From a bacterium (lineage in GTDB: Bacteria > Chloroflexota > Dormibacteria > UBA8260 > Bog-877): a stretch of DNA of 14,337 bases. Numbering within the stretch: the stretch's first letter is position 1; the number at the start of each line of letters is the position of its first letter. A program made the position numbers and the translations under genes. The notes beneath the pieces are model-generated. The model was not told the origin of the DNA, searched no databases, and saw only the letters and a program-made list of their open reading frames with translations. Positions 1 to 7,357 of the stretch are shown here, piece by piece. Location of the stretch: NCBI GenBank assembly GCA_021791455.1, contig JAJYWM010000072.1, forward strand, positions 1 through 14,337, given 5' to 3'.

Positions 1-139
1 AGCGGCCGTCCGGGGCCAGCGGCAGGAGGTGCTTGGGCCGGCTGTTGCGGGACCTGGGCCAGAGCCTGGTCCCAGCCCCTCCGGCGAGGATCACGCAGAC
101 CAGGCCCGCCGGAGGGGTCGGCTCCAACTCGGCGCGCAC
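1..139 (-). CDS. Mannose-1-phosphate guanylyltransferase-like nucleotidyltransferase, N-terminal part
   Basis: Only the first 46 codons are in the window; the gene runs off the left edge. The translation contains the nucleotide-binding signature LAGGAGTRLWPRSR at about residues 18-31, followed by RPKHLLPL at 34-41. This matches the start of sugar-nucleotide pyrophosphorylases, and GTRLWPxSR with a following PK is most typical of GDP-mannose pyrophosphorylases (mannose 1-phosphate + GTP to GDP-mannose). The usual PKQ is PKH here. I chose GTG at 139, two bases after the metK stop codon; a TTG at 145 that overlaps that stop is an alternative. No clear Shine-Dalgarno is visible, so translation may be coupled to metK. 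Other NDP-sugar pyrophosphorylases cannot be excluded from so short a piece. Confidence 0.8.
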   Translation of the reverse strand, partial: MRAELEPTPPAGLVCVILAGGAGTRLWPRSRNSRPKHLLPLAPDGR

Positions 140-141
140 CG

Positions 142-1338
142 TCAAATCGCCGCAGCTGCCTGAACAGGGATGACGAGAGGCTCGACCCCGGCCTCACGAC
201 TCAGCTCCTCCCGGTAGGGGGTGCGCTCCCAGGGAAGGTCGAGGTCGCTGCGCCCGAAGTGCCCGTAGGCCGCGACCTGACGGTAGATCGGCCGGCGAAG
301 CTGCAGCTCCTTGATGATGCCCGATGGTGAGAGGTCGAAATACTCGTCCACCAGCGCGGCGATCTGGTCTCGTCCCACGGTTTCGGTCCCGAACGTCTCG
401 ACGCCGACCCAGACCGGCCGGCTGACCCCGATGGCGTAGGCGAGCTGAATCTCGCAGCGCCGGGCGAGGCCGGCCGAGACCAGGTTCTTGGCCACGAAGC
501 GGGCCCCGTACGCCGCCGAGCGGTCGACCTTGGTCGGGTCCTTGCCGGAGAAGGCTCCCCCTCCATGCCGGCCGGCGCCGCCGTAGGTGTCGACGATGAT
601 CTTGCGCCCGGTGAGCCCGGCGTCACCCTGCGGGCCGCCGATCACGAACCTGCCCGTGGGGTTGACCAGGACCTGGGTGCGCTCATCCACCATCTCCCCG
701 GGAACCGATCTGGCGATGACCTCCTCACGGATCCCCTGCTCCACCTCCTCCCGGCCGGCGTCCTCTGAGTGCTGGGCGCTGACGAGGATGGTGTCGATGC
801 GCCGGGGCCGGTCCTGGTCGTCGTACTCGACGGTCACCTGGGACTTGCCGTCCGGCCTGGCCCAGCGGAGGGCGCCGCTCTTGCGGGCCAGAGCCAGCCG
901 GCGTGCCAGCTGATGCGCGTACTGGATCGGGGCGGGCATCAGCTCGGGGGTCTCGTCACACGCGTAGCCGAACATCATCCCCTGGTCACCGGCGCCACCC
1001 AGGTCCACACCACGCGCGATGTCGGGGGACTGCTCATCGACGCAGACCATGACGCCGCAGGTCTCCCAGTCGAATCCGTACTTGGCTCGCACGTACCCGA
1101 TCTGCCGCACCGTCTCCCGCACCACCTTGGGCATGTCCACGTAGCAGTCGGTGGATATCTCCCCGAGCAGGATGGCGGCGCCGGTGGTGAGCGCCGTCTC
1201 ACAGGCGACGCGGGCCAGGGGATCCTTGGCCAGGATGGCGTCCAGGATGGCGTCCGAGACCTGATCCGCCATCTTGTCCGGGTGCCCCTCGGTCACCGAC
1301 TCCGAGGTGAAAAGCCGTCGTGCCTTGCGCTGAGTCAC
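142..1338 (-). CDS. metK: S-adenosylmethionine synthetase (methionine adenosyltransferase)
   Basis: This cytosolic enzyme makes S-adenosylmethionine from methionine and ATP. The 398-residue product has the usual length for the bacterial family and all its signatures. These are [19 protein letters not shown] at residues 13-31 (ATP-binding His19, Asp21 and Lys22), the [12 protein letters not shown] block at 115-126, and the [19 protein letters not shown] block at roughly 259-277. The start is GTG at 1338, supported by an AAGGAGG Shine-Dalgarno about 8 bases upstream. The gene is divergent from the MDMPI-like gene and is followed after two bases by the guanylyltransferase gene. A TATGAT -10 element about 75 bases upstream implies a leader of roughly 65-70 bases that can fold (listed separately). 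The identification is secure. Confidence 0.98.
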   Translation of the reverse strand: MTQRKARRLFTSESVTEGHPDKMADQVSDAILDAILAKDPLARVACETALTTGAAILLGEISTDCYVDMPKVVRETVRQIGYVRAKYGFDWETCGVMVCVDEQSPDIARGVDLGGAGDQGMMFGYACDETPELMPAPIQYAHQLARRLALARKSGALRWARPDGKSQVTVEYDDQDRPRRIDTILVSAQHSEDAGREEVEQGIREEVIARSVPGEMVDERTQVLVNPTGRFVIGGPQGDAGLTGRKIIVDTYGGAGRHGGGAFSGKDPTKVDRSAAYGARFVAKNLVSAGLARRCEIQLAYAIGVSRPVWVGVETFGTETVGRDQIAALVDEYFDLSPSGIIKELQLRRPIYRQVAAYGHFGRSDLDLPWERTPYREELSREAGVEPLVIPVQAAAAI

Positions 1339-1359
1339 TGGGTAATCCTCCTTGCTCCA

Positions 1360-1402
1360 CCGGAAGCCACCCGCTGTTCACGGCGGGCCTTCTCCTGTCC
1401 GG
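1360..1402 (-). promoter_or_regulatory. Foldable 5' leader of metK
   Basis: In the transcribed leader, CCCGC (1383-1387) can pair with GCGGG (1370-1374) across an 8-base loop. An outer CCGGA/UCCGG pair (1398-1402 with 1360-1364) encloses it. The fold ends about 15 bases before the metK ribosome site. metK genes are often controlled by SAM-sensing riboswitches, but I do not recognise the consensus of SAM-I, SAM-II, SAM-IV or SAH classes here. A functional role is therefore only a possibility. Confidence 0.25.
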
Positions 1403-1412
1403 AGTCGAGGCC

Positions 1413-1418
1413 ATCATA
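1413..1418 (-). promoter_or_regulatory. Candidate metK -10 box
   Basis: Read on the minus strand the hexamer is TATGAT, one mismatch from the sigma-70/sigma-A consensus, in a locally AT-rich spot (AAATATGATG). No convincing -35 box stands 16-18 bases further upstream. It would start the metK transcript near 1406, leaving a leader of about 67 bases. Confidence 0.4.
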
Positions 1419-1502
1419 TTTGACCAGCCCGGGGTAGGAGGAGATTGGCCTGGCGGCGTCCCCTCTGACCGGAAAGGACCGGGCCGGTCATAACATGGGC
1501 GG

Positions 1503-2252
1503 ATGGGGATCACCTTCACGGAGTATCTGGACCGCATCGACGAGGGCTCCCGCGTTCTGGCGAGCCCGGATGCAGGCGGAACGGGGAAACGGGTGCCGTC
1601 CTGCCCCGGCTGGAACACGGACGACCTGCTCGCGCACTGCTGCAACGTCCTCCTCCAGAAGCTGCCGCTGCTGCGAGCCCGCAGCCTTGAGCCGCCGGAT
1701 CCCCAGAGCTGGACCCGGGCGGATCCGGCCTCTCCCAACCTGCCCGCTCAGCTGGGCGAGGCGGCGAGCGCGGTCCTGGCAGAGCTGAGAGCCATCGGAC
1801 CGGACGTGCCGCTCTGGTCCTGGTACGCTCCCGACCGAAGCTCGTCGTTCTGGGCCCGCCGCCTGGCGCACGAGCTGGCCATCCATCGGGTGGACCTGGA
1901 ACTGGCGCTGGACACCGCCGTTGGTTGCGATCCAGCCCTGGCCGCCGACGGGGTGGGCGAGGTGCTGGAGGTGTTCCTGGCCCGACCGGGCCGGCCCGTC
2001 ACCGATTCAGGCGGAGACGCCGTCGTGCGGCTTCAGGGAACTGATCTGCCGTGCTCCTGGTCGGTGCGGATGACCGATTCCGGGGCGTTGGTATCGGCGG
2101 AGCTCGTGGATAGAGCCGATGCCGCCATCGCCGGGCCAGTCTCCCCGCTCTACCTTTGGCTCTGGGGCAGATCGAGCCCGGAAATGCTGGAGACCAGGGG
2201 GGACATCACCCTCCGGGACCGCCTGCGTTCGCTGCTGGCCCTGGCCACCTAG
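1503..2252 (+). CDS. Maleylpyruvate isomerase family (MDMPI/DinB-like) mycothiol-dependent protein
   Basis: The 249-residue product has the two-part structure of the MDMPI family. The N-terminal DinB-like four-helix domain carries VPSCPGWNTDDLLAH at residues 31-45 and FWARRLAHELAIHRVDLE at about 116-133. A C-terminal domain follows, containing WSVRMTDSGA. His45, Glu124 and His128 fall where the family's divalent-metal ligands lie. Characterised members are thiol-dependent isomerases or transferases that use mycothiol, the low-molecular-weight thiol of actinobacteria; the substrate of this one is unknown. ATG at 1503 has no Shine-Dalgarno, and a TAACAT/CATAAC box lies only 6-10 bases upstream, so the mRNA may be nearly leaderless. 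The gene stands alone, divergent from metK. Confidence 0.85.
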   Translation: MGITFTEYLDRIDEGSRVLASPDAGGTGKRVPSCPGWNTDDLLAHCCNVLLQKLPLLRARSLEPPDPQSWTRADPASPNLPAQLGEAASAVLAELRAIGPDVPLWSWYAPDRSSSFWARRLAHELAIHRVDLELALDTAVGCDPALAADGVGEVLEVFLARPGRPVTDSGGDAVVRLQGTDLPCSWSVRMTDSGALVSAELVDRADAAIAGPVSPLYLWLWGRSSPEMLETRGDITLRDRLRSLLALAT

Positions 2253-2259
2253 GGCCAGG
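2240..2259 (+). terminator. Stem-loop spanning the MDMPI-like stop codon
   Basis: CCTGGCC (2240-2246) and GGCCAGG (2253-2259) are perfect complements, with the six-base loop containing the TAG stop codon. No T-tract follows, so this is not a classical intrinsic terminator. It could still slow RNA polymerase or protect the 3' end. Confidence 0.3.
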
Positions 2260-2556
2260 ATGGCTCGGGCGCAGCTCACAAGCCGCCGTCGCCTGGTGGG
2301 TGTGCCCAGTGGCCCCATCGGGGGTTGGCTCCAGCCGACCGCAGTTCGCTGCGAATTGGGCCCCGCGCCAGGCGACACCGCCCTCGATCGAAACGTCTGC
2401 GCCAGGGAGCTCGCGGCAGGGGTCCATGGCGAGCACCGCGCCCGTCCGCTCCCCGCGAGTTGGATCGGATGAGCCGCATCCACCCCGACCAGGATCCGGC
2501 GCGGAGCGGAGCCGGTCCACTTCGCGCTGGGCCGTTCCCCAGCTCGCGCCGGACGG
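2253..2556. other. Intergenic stretch between convergent units
   Basis: These 304 bases lie between two convergent genes and hold no ORF with convincing similarity or start signals over its length. Open frames exist on both strands, as expected at this GC content. The only segment that reads like protein is a short minus-strand piece at 2362-2457, described separately. I see no T-rich terminator for either flanking unit. Confidence 0.6.
2362..2457 (-). pseudogene. Possible remnant of an amidohydrolase N-terminus
   Basis: About 30 codons on the minus strand read TGAVLAMDPCRELPGADV and then SIEGGVAWRG. This resembles the opening beta-sandwich strands of amidohydrolases of the 8-oxoguanine/guanine deaminase type, which typically read like 'VLTMD..RRELPGADVLVEGGRIAAVG'. 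The resemblance then stops and no metal-binding HxH motif follows in any frame before the MDMPI-like gene is reached. A decayed purine deaminase would suit the neighbouring nucleoside operon. The match is short and from memory, so chance similarity in GC-rich sequence is a real alternative. Confidence 0.2.
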
Positions 2557-3867
2557 TCAAACACCTAGAGCCGGCGACGACCCTCCCAGGCTGCCGCCAG
2601 CGCCTCCGACGCCACCGGGCCCGCGCAATTGTAGGCTCGCTCGTGCCAGCCAGTCTGGTTGGGTCAGCAGGGCCACCGCTGTCATTCCCAGCAGGAGCGC
2701 GCCGTCCATCGCCATCCGATCGCCCGCCGTCGACCCCGCCAGCTGTGCGAACTCGAGGGAATGGGGATGCACTCCGGGTGCCAGCCGCAGATATGGATGT
2801 ATGGAGGGCACCGCCTCACTCACGTTGCCCATGTCGGTCGAGCCTCCCAGGAATGCCGCCGCGTCGTCGGCAGCGTCCGGATGGCGGCCCAGTTCGGTAA
2901 AGAGGCCCAGCAGCAGCTCCTCCAGCGCCGGCGCCGACCGCATCGGGTGGTACTCCGGCGCCAACTCGATCTCGGCCACCTCGGCTCCCGTCGCCAGCGC
3001 CGCACCGCGCGCGCACCGGGTCACGGCCGGGATAAGGCGCTCGGCGAGATACCTGGAATCAGGGGACCTTATGCCCGCGCGGACTGTGGCCCGCGCGGGG
3101 ATGACGTTCACCGCCTGTCCTCCCTCGGCGATGACCGCGTGCACCCTGGAGTCGGAGCGCAATTGCTGGCGCAGCAGGCCGATGGCGACCAGCATCAGGG
3201 TGGCGGCGTCAAGAGCGTTGATGCCCTCCTCGGGAGCCGCGGCCGCATGGGCGCCGCGCCCCGAGAACGCGAACTCGTAGAGAGCCCTGCCCAGGCCCGG
3301 GCCTCTGACCGAGTCGAAGCCTGCCGGATGAACCATGAGGGCGGCTGAGGTCGTGGAGAAGACTCCCGCCTCGAGCAGGCGGATCTTGCCACCTCCCCCC
3401 TCCTCTCCGGGGCACCCTACTACCCGAATCGTGCCGCTGACGCCGGGCGTCCCAGCCAGCGTGCGCGCCGCCACCACCCCACCTCCCACACCGGCGGCGG
3501 CGATCAGGTTGTGCCCGCAGGCGTGGCCGATCGACTCCAGGGCATCGTATTCGCAGAGCAGGTCCACGACCGGACCAACCCCACTGCCCAGGCGCGTTGT
3601 GGCCACCAGCGCCGTCGGCATCGAACCTGCCCCGAGAGCCACCTCAAACCCGCAGGCGGATAGCTGCTCTGCCACCGCCTGGCTGGCTCGGAACTCCTCG
3701 AACCGCAGCTCCGGGTGAGCGTGAATCTGGTGGCTCAGGGCCAGCAGTGTGGGCTCCAGCTCGGCCAGATGCGCTGCGGCTGCGGCCCGAATCCCGGCCG
3801 GGCCCGGCTGGCTTGGAGGCGGCGTCAGCTGCCCGACCCCGGGGCGTCCACGCCCGCTGCCGCCCAC
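2557..3867 (-). CDS. M20 family metal-dependent amidohydrolase (AbgB/PM20D2-like)
   Basis: The 436-residue product belongs to the M20 peptidases that cleave amide bonds of acylated amino acids or dipeptides using two metal ions. Visible landmarks are SHQIHAHPEL at 45-54, LLCEYDALESIGHACGHNL at 103-121 (metal ligand His119), CPGEEGGGGKIRLLEAGVF from 152 with the Glu155-Glu156 catalytic/metal pair, MVHPAG near 177, and STDMGNVS towards the C-terminus. GHACGHN plus PGEEGGGGK is characteristic of the p-aminobenzoyl-glutamate hydrolase subunit B/PM20D2 branch rather than of allantoate or ureidopropionate hydrolases. GTG at 3867 overlaps the end of the deaminase gene by 43 bases. No ATG, GTG or TTG start lies between it and the conserved region. 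It is the last gene of the LacI-headed operon and its substrate is unknown. Confidence 0.88.
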   Translation of the reverse strand: MGGSGRGRPGVGQLTPPPSQPGPAGIRAAAAAHLAELEPTLLALSHQIHAHPELRFEEFRASQAVAEQLSACGFEVALGAGSMPTALVATTRLGSGVGPVVDLLCEYDALESIGHACGHNLIAAAGVGGGVVAARTLAGTPGVSGTIRVVGCPGEEGGGGKIRLLEAGVFSTTSAALMVHPAGFDSVRGPGLGRALYEFAFSGRGAHAAAAPEEGINALDAATLMLVAIGLLRQQLRSDSRVHAVIAEGGQAVNVIPARATVRAGIRSPDSRYLAERLIPAVTRCARGAALATGAEVAEIELAPEYHPMRSAPALEELLLGLFTELGRHPDAADDAAAFLGGSTDMGNVSEAVPSIHPYLRLAPGVHPHSLEFAQLAGSTAGDRMAMDGALLLGMTAVALLTQPDWLARASLQLRGPGGVGGAGGSLGGSSPALGV

Positions 3868-4943
3868 TCGGGTCCCGCCGTCCTCAGCGCGGACTCCAGC
3901 CGCTCCCTCAGGCCGGCCTGCGCTCGCCGGTCGCAGAAGGCCGCCTCGACGCCGTTGCGCAGCATCTGAGCCAGCTCCGGCACCCTGACCCCGACCTCCT
4001 TGCGGGCGATCTCGAACTCATGGGCGAGGGTGGTGGGAAACAGCTTGGGGTCGTCCGAGTTGAGGCTGACCCGAAGGCCCTGCTGCAACATCTCGCCCAC
4101 CGACCGGCGCCGCCAGGGGCGCAGGGCCCGCCGCGAGGTGGTGAGCGCGACGTTGAAGACGACGCGGCGCCGACGACACTCGGCCACGATCGCGGGATCC
4201 TGGAGAACGTGGTAGCCGTGATCTATGCGCTCACAGCCGAGCTCATTCAAACAGGTGAGCACATTCGCGGCTGCCGCGACGTGCTCACCGGCGTGCGCGG
4301 TGCGGTGCAGCCCGGCCGCCCCGGCCCTCCGGAAGGCCTCGATGAATCTCTGCGGCGGCCCCTTGCGCTCGTCGAAGTCGAGACCGAGGGCTACGACCTC
4401 AAGGATGGGATTGCGGACGATCTCGTCGACCAATGCGAGCGCGCTCGCCTCCGAGTCCTCGCGATTGATGGCGGCGATCACCCTGGCGTCCACCCCCAGC
4501 TTGTCCCGGGCGCGTTCAATCCCAAGCTGAACGCCCCGCGCCACCGTCGGATAGTTGACTTGGTGGCTCAGGTGAACCGTGGGACTGATCGCCAACTCCT
4601 GGTACACGGTGCCACTCTCGGCCAGGCCGTCCTCCAGCGCCTCGTAAGTGACCCGGGCGAAATCCTCCGCCTCCCGCAGGCAGGAGCAGATCAGCTCGTA
4701 GATCCGCAACAGGGGAAACCAGGGGCCTCTGCCGCTCTCCTCCTCCGTGGGGTCCGAGTTGATGCGCGGGTAGAGCTCATGGGCGGGCAATGGCAGCGGG
4801 ACGCCATACCGGGAGGCTAGGTCCTGGAGCGTGGAGGCGCGCACGCACCCGATCAGATGCACATGCAGGTCAGTCTTTGGCAGCGCCCGCAACGCCTCAT
4901 CAGGACCATGACCCCAGGGCTCCGGGCGATCCGACTGGGTCAC
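3825..4943 (-). CDS. add: Adenosine deaminase family protein
   Basis: This 372-residue zinc hydrolase is of the adenosine/adenine deaminase family, which converts adenosine to inosine or adenine to hypoxanthine. Metal ligands and catalytic residues are visible: His27-x-His29 in KTDLHVHL, HAGE at 217-220 (metal His217, proton-donor Glu220), DHGYH at 241-245 (catalytic His242), and NSDDPKLF at 295-302 (metal Asp297, next Asp298). The usual D/E in 'HLxHL(D/E)G' is Ile31 (HLIGC). In mouse ADA that aspartate contacts the ribose 5'-hydroxyl, so the exact substrate is uncertain. GTG at 4943 is the only sensible start; it lacks a good Shine-Dalgarno and follows the nucleoside hydrolase gene by 78 bases. 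Context in a nucleoside operon supports purine nucleoside deamination. Confidence 0.88.
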   Translation of the reverse strand: MTQSDRPEPWGHGPDEALRALPKTDLHVHLIGCVRASTLQDLASRYGVPLPLPAHELYPRINSDPTEEESGRGPWFPLLRIYELICSCLREAEDFARVTYEALEDGLAESGTVYQELAISPTVHLSHQVNYPTVARGVQLGIERARDKLGVDARVIAAINREDSEASALALVDEIVRNPILEVVALGLDFDERKGPPQRFIEAFRRAGAAGLHRTAHAGEHVAAAANVLTCLNELGCERIDHGYHVLQDPAIVAECRRRRVVFNVALTTSRRALRPWRRRSVGEMLQQGLRVSLNSDDPKLFPTTLAHEFEIARKEVGVRVPELAQMLRNGVEAAFCDRRAQAGLRERLESALRTAGPEWAAAGVDAPGSGS

Positions 4944-5021
4944 CGCAAGGAGCCCCGCAGCGGAGGTCCGAAGGGGCCTGCGACAGCCGAAATCGGCGGC
5001 CGCTCACGGGTCCCCTTGCTC

Positions 5022-5963
5022 CTACGACTCAATCAGGGCACCGCGCAGCATCCGCAGAAACCGATCACGATCCGCTCTGAACACCACCTCCGCATTCTCA
5101 GGCATTCCGGTCACGCCCAAGTGGTCCACCACGGTCTCACCCCTGGTGAACTCTCCGGCCGTCTCCACTTGCACCGGCAGCCGCTTGAAGTCGGTCACCA
5201 TCCCGGGGTCAAGGCAGACCCCCACCGCCAGCGCATCCGGAATGCATATCCCGCGGGTGCGCCCTCGCTCTTTCGCCCGCCGCCGAGCCGCGGCCTGGAT
5301 GTCGACACAAAAGTGCGCCAGGGCGGAGCCCAGAGAGCGGATCTCGTCGAGGTCCTGGTCGCTGAAGGTCGCGTCGGCGAGGCAGGCGTCCCAGCCGACC
5401 ATGCGCAGGGCTATCCCCGACTCGAAGACGACCCTCGCCGCCTCCGGGTCCACAAAGATGTTGAATTCGGCGGCCGGGGTGACATTCCCGATCCCCGTGC
5501 CGGTGCCGCCCATGATGGTCAGGGAGGCGACATTGGCGGCGAACTCGCCGTCGGCTAGACACGCCAAGGCGATGTTTGTGAGCGGCCCCAGGGCCACTAT
5601 TCGCAGCTCTTTGCGCCGCCTGCGAGCCAGGTCGACGAGGGTGCTCACGGCCCCGCCCTCGGCGGGGCTGCGCCCCGCCAGGGGCAGCCCGATGTCCCCC
5701 AGGCCATCAGTGCCGTGGACTGCTGCGGCAGTCTCGAGCTGCCGCAGCATTGGATGCGCGCTGCCGGCGTAGACCGGAGTGGGCACCTGACAGAGCTCCA
5801 CCGTGTACAGCGCGTTCTGGACCACCTTGGGCAGCTCCACGTTGCCGGCGACCGTGGTCACCGCCAGCACCTCAGCCACCTCGCTGCGCAGAGCCATCAC
5901 CAGAGCCACCGCGTCGTCGGTGCCGATGTCGGTGTCCACCACCAGGGGCCAGCGCTCGCTCAC
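5022..5963 (-). CDS. Inosine-uridine-type nucleoside N-ribohydrolase
   Basis: The enzyme family hydrolyses the N-glycosidic bond of nucleosides to free base and ribose, using a bound calcium ion. In 313 residues it shows the calcium-binding DTDIGTDDAVAL at 10-21, VHGTDGLGD at 82-90, ALGPLTNIALA at 124-134, MGGTGTGIGN at 151-160, the AAEFNIFVDPEAA block at 164-176, and PDALAV at 242-247. In the classical enzymes the last motif is HDxxAV, with His as general acid; here the position is Pro242, while the calcium ligand Asp243 is kept. GTG at 5963 overlaps (GTGA) the stop of a 19-codon ORF that bridges from the permease gene. The gene sits between permease and deaminase in the LacI-headed operon, fitting nucleoside catabolism. 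Purine versus pyrimidine preference cannot be read. Confidence 0.92.
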   Translation of the reverse strand: MSERWPLVVDTDIGTDDAVALVMALRSEVAEVLAVTTVAGNVELPKVVQNALYTVELCQVPTPVYAGSAHPMLRQLETAAAVHGTDGLGDIGLPLAGRSPAEGGAVSTLVDLARRRRKELRIVALGPLTNIALACLADGEFAANVASLTIMGGTGTGIGNVTPAAEFNIFVDPEAARVVFESGIALRMVGWDACLADATFSDQDLDEIRSLGSALAHFCVDIQAAARRRAKERGRTRGICIPDALAVGVCLDPGMVTDFKRLPVQVETAGEFTRGETVVDHLGVTGMPENAEVVFRADRDRFLRMLRGALIES

Positions 5964-6019
5964 CGCAGGCTGCCGCCGTCCGAGGCCTGGCGACTAATCC
6001 GCCCCTTGCTCACGCTCAC
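5960..6019 (-). other. 19-codon bridging ORF between permease and nucleoside hydrolase genes
   Basis: An open frame of 19 codons plus stop fills the gap between the permease and hydrolase genes. Its GTG overlaps the permease stop codon as GTGA (6019-6016) and its TGA overlaps the hydrolase GTG start as GTGA (5963-5960). The peptide would be MSVSKGRISRQASDGGSLR, which resembles nothing I know. It may serve only to carry ribosomes across the gap and couple translation, since the hydrolase gene has no visible Shine-Dalgarno. Chance is possible in so short a frame. Confidence 0.25.
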
Positions 6020-7356
6020 GAGGCCGCCTCTCCGGACGCCATCTCGATGCTCACGCCCTGGCCGGTCTCGTTGCCCCAGAAGAACCAGACCACCGCTCCC
6101 GCCAGGCCGATGATGGCAACCCCCACCACGAAGGCGGTGAAGGCGTTGAGGCTGAAGTTCTGGGTCCAGTAGATGGTGCCGATGTAGAGGCCGATGCTGA
6201 CGAACCGGACCGCGGCCGTGTAGGTGCCGCGCCGCCTGGTGGGCCAGACCTCCGCCTTGAGAGTGTCCTCGGTCAGGTAGGCGATGCTGCCGAAGGCGTT
6301 GTAGAGGACCAGAAGAATCCAGAACAGGACTATCGCGCTGGCCCAGGTGTTGACCAAGAGGGCGATTATCAGGGTCATGATGAAGCCGCCCAGGTAACCC
6401 ACCAAGAGCAGCCAGCGACGGCTCAGGCGATCGGCCCAGAAGGCGAAGACACCGGTGACCACGCCCGCGATCGAGGCCACGAAGATGATGTCCGCAGTCA
6501 GCTTGGGGAAGTGGGCCGGGCCTAGGACATAGGTCAGGAGGCCGAAGCCGGCGGTCCCGGTGAAGGCGGTGGCCGTGGTGACGAAGAGGCGCAGGGGGAT
6601 GGATGCCTGCCGGCTGGCGGCCTTGGGCATGGCGCTGCCGCTGGCGGCGGTCGCGGCGTTCAGACGCATCTGCCACTGCTCCTTGCCGTAGTAACGCTCG
6701 ATCTCCCGCTCCGCGTCCTGGTCGCGCCCCTGGCTGCGCAGCCAGCGGATCGACTCCGGGGTGTGGGCGCGGGCGATGAACAGCACGATCAGGGCGACCA
6801 CGAACGTCGCCCCCAGCATGCCTCGCTGGAAGGCCACCCCATGCTCGATCGTGAGCAGGGAGACGGCGCCCAGGATCAGCCCGCCCATGCCTATTCCGAA
6901 GTTGAGCTCGAGCATCATGGTCTTGCTGCGGTCCTTGGTGGGCATGACCTCGTGGTTGGCCGCCATGATGGCGTTCATCTCGCCCCCGGCCGCGAACAGC
7001 AGGACGGCCAAGAACAGCAGGATCAGCCAGTAGGTGTTGCTGAAGGTGATGCCGATGACTCCCAGGCCGTACATCGACATGGTGATGTAGAACGTGGTCT
7101 TGCGGCCCACGTGGTCGGACAGCGGCCCCGCCACCGCGATGCCGATGATCAGCCAGAGCGGCGACCACGAGAGCAGTAGGGACCGCAGGGTGGTCGGCAT
7201 CGCCACCCAGCCGGTGGCGATCGAGGACATGCCGAAGATGTAGGACTCAAGCAACAAGCCCAGGGTGAACGAGGTCAGATTCCACCCGTCGGTTCCTATC
7301 CACCGTTCGTGGGTCTCCTCGGCCGCGCCTGCCTGAGTCGATGCGATGGTAGCCAT
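6016..7356 (-). CDS. MFS transporter, probable nucleoside permease
   Basis: This 446-residue inner-membrane protein of the major facilitator superfamily has about 12 hydrophobic segments. It carries the loop 2-3 signature GPLSDHVGRK and the PESIRWL motif typical of sugar-porter-like and metabolite:H+ symporter branches before the central cytoplasmic loop. The start is ATG at 7356, because GGAGGAG lies 7 bases upstream and the LacI stop codon ends one base before it (TGAcATG). A start eight codons further upstream at 7380 would lie inside the regulator gene without a ribosome site. Its position between a LacI regulator and nucleoside-cleaving enzymes suggests it imports nucleosides; that is inference from context. 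The truncated permease at 13885 is a close paralogue. Confidence 0.9.
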   Translation of the reverse strand: MATIASTQAGAAEETHERWIGTDGWNLTSFTLGLLLESYIFGMSSIATGWVAMPTTLRSLLLSWSPLWLIIGIAVAGPLSDHVGRKTTFYITMSMYGLGVIGITFSNTYWLILLFLAVLLFAAGGEMNAIMAANHEVMPTKDRSKTMMLELNFGIGMGGLILGAVSLLTIEHGVAFQRGMLGATFVVALIVLFIARAHTPESIRWLRSQGRDQDAEREIERYYGKEQWQMRLNAATAASGSAMPKAASRQASIPLRLFVTTATAFTGTAGFGLLTYVLGPAHFPKLTADIIFVASIAGVVTGVFAFWADRLSRRWLLLVGYLGGFIMTLIIALLVNTWASAIVLFWILLVLYNAFGSIAYLTEDTLKAEVWPTRRRGTYTAAVRFVSIGLYIGTIYWTQNFSLNAFTAFVVGVAIIGLAGAVVWFFWGNETGQGVSIEMASGEAAS

Positions 7357-7357
7357 G

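Noticed and set aside
1339..1500. Known SAM riboswitch upstream of metK
   Set aside because: The leader is too short for SAM-I or SAM-IV and I could not match the cores of SAM-II or SAH elements; it is kept only as an unassigned fold.
3597..4820. Long plus-strand open frame of 407 codons opposite the deaminase and M20 genes
   Set aside because: It is antisense to two genes with clear catalytic motifs, has an Arg/Pro/Ala-rich composition with no domain, and reflects GC-rich codon bias in the real genes.
5960..7168. 402-codon minus-strand open frame overlapping the permease
   Set aside because: It is the permease read in another frame, rich in His/Arg/Gly with no membrane segments; only its last 19 codons lie outside the permease.
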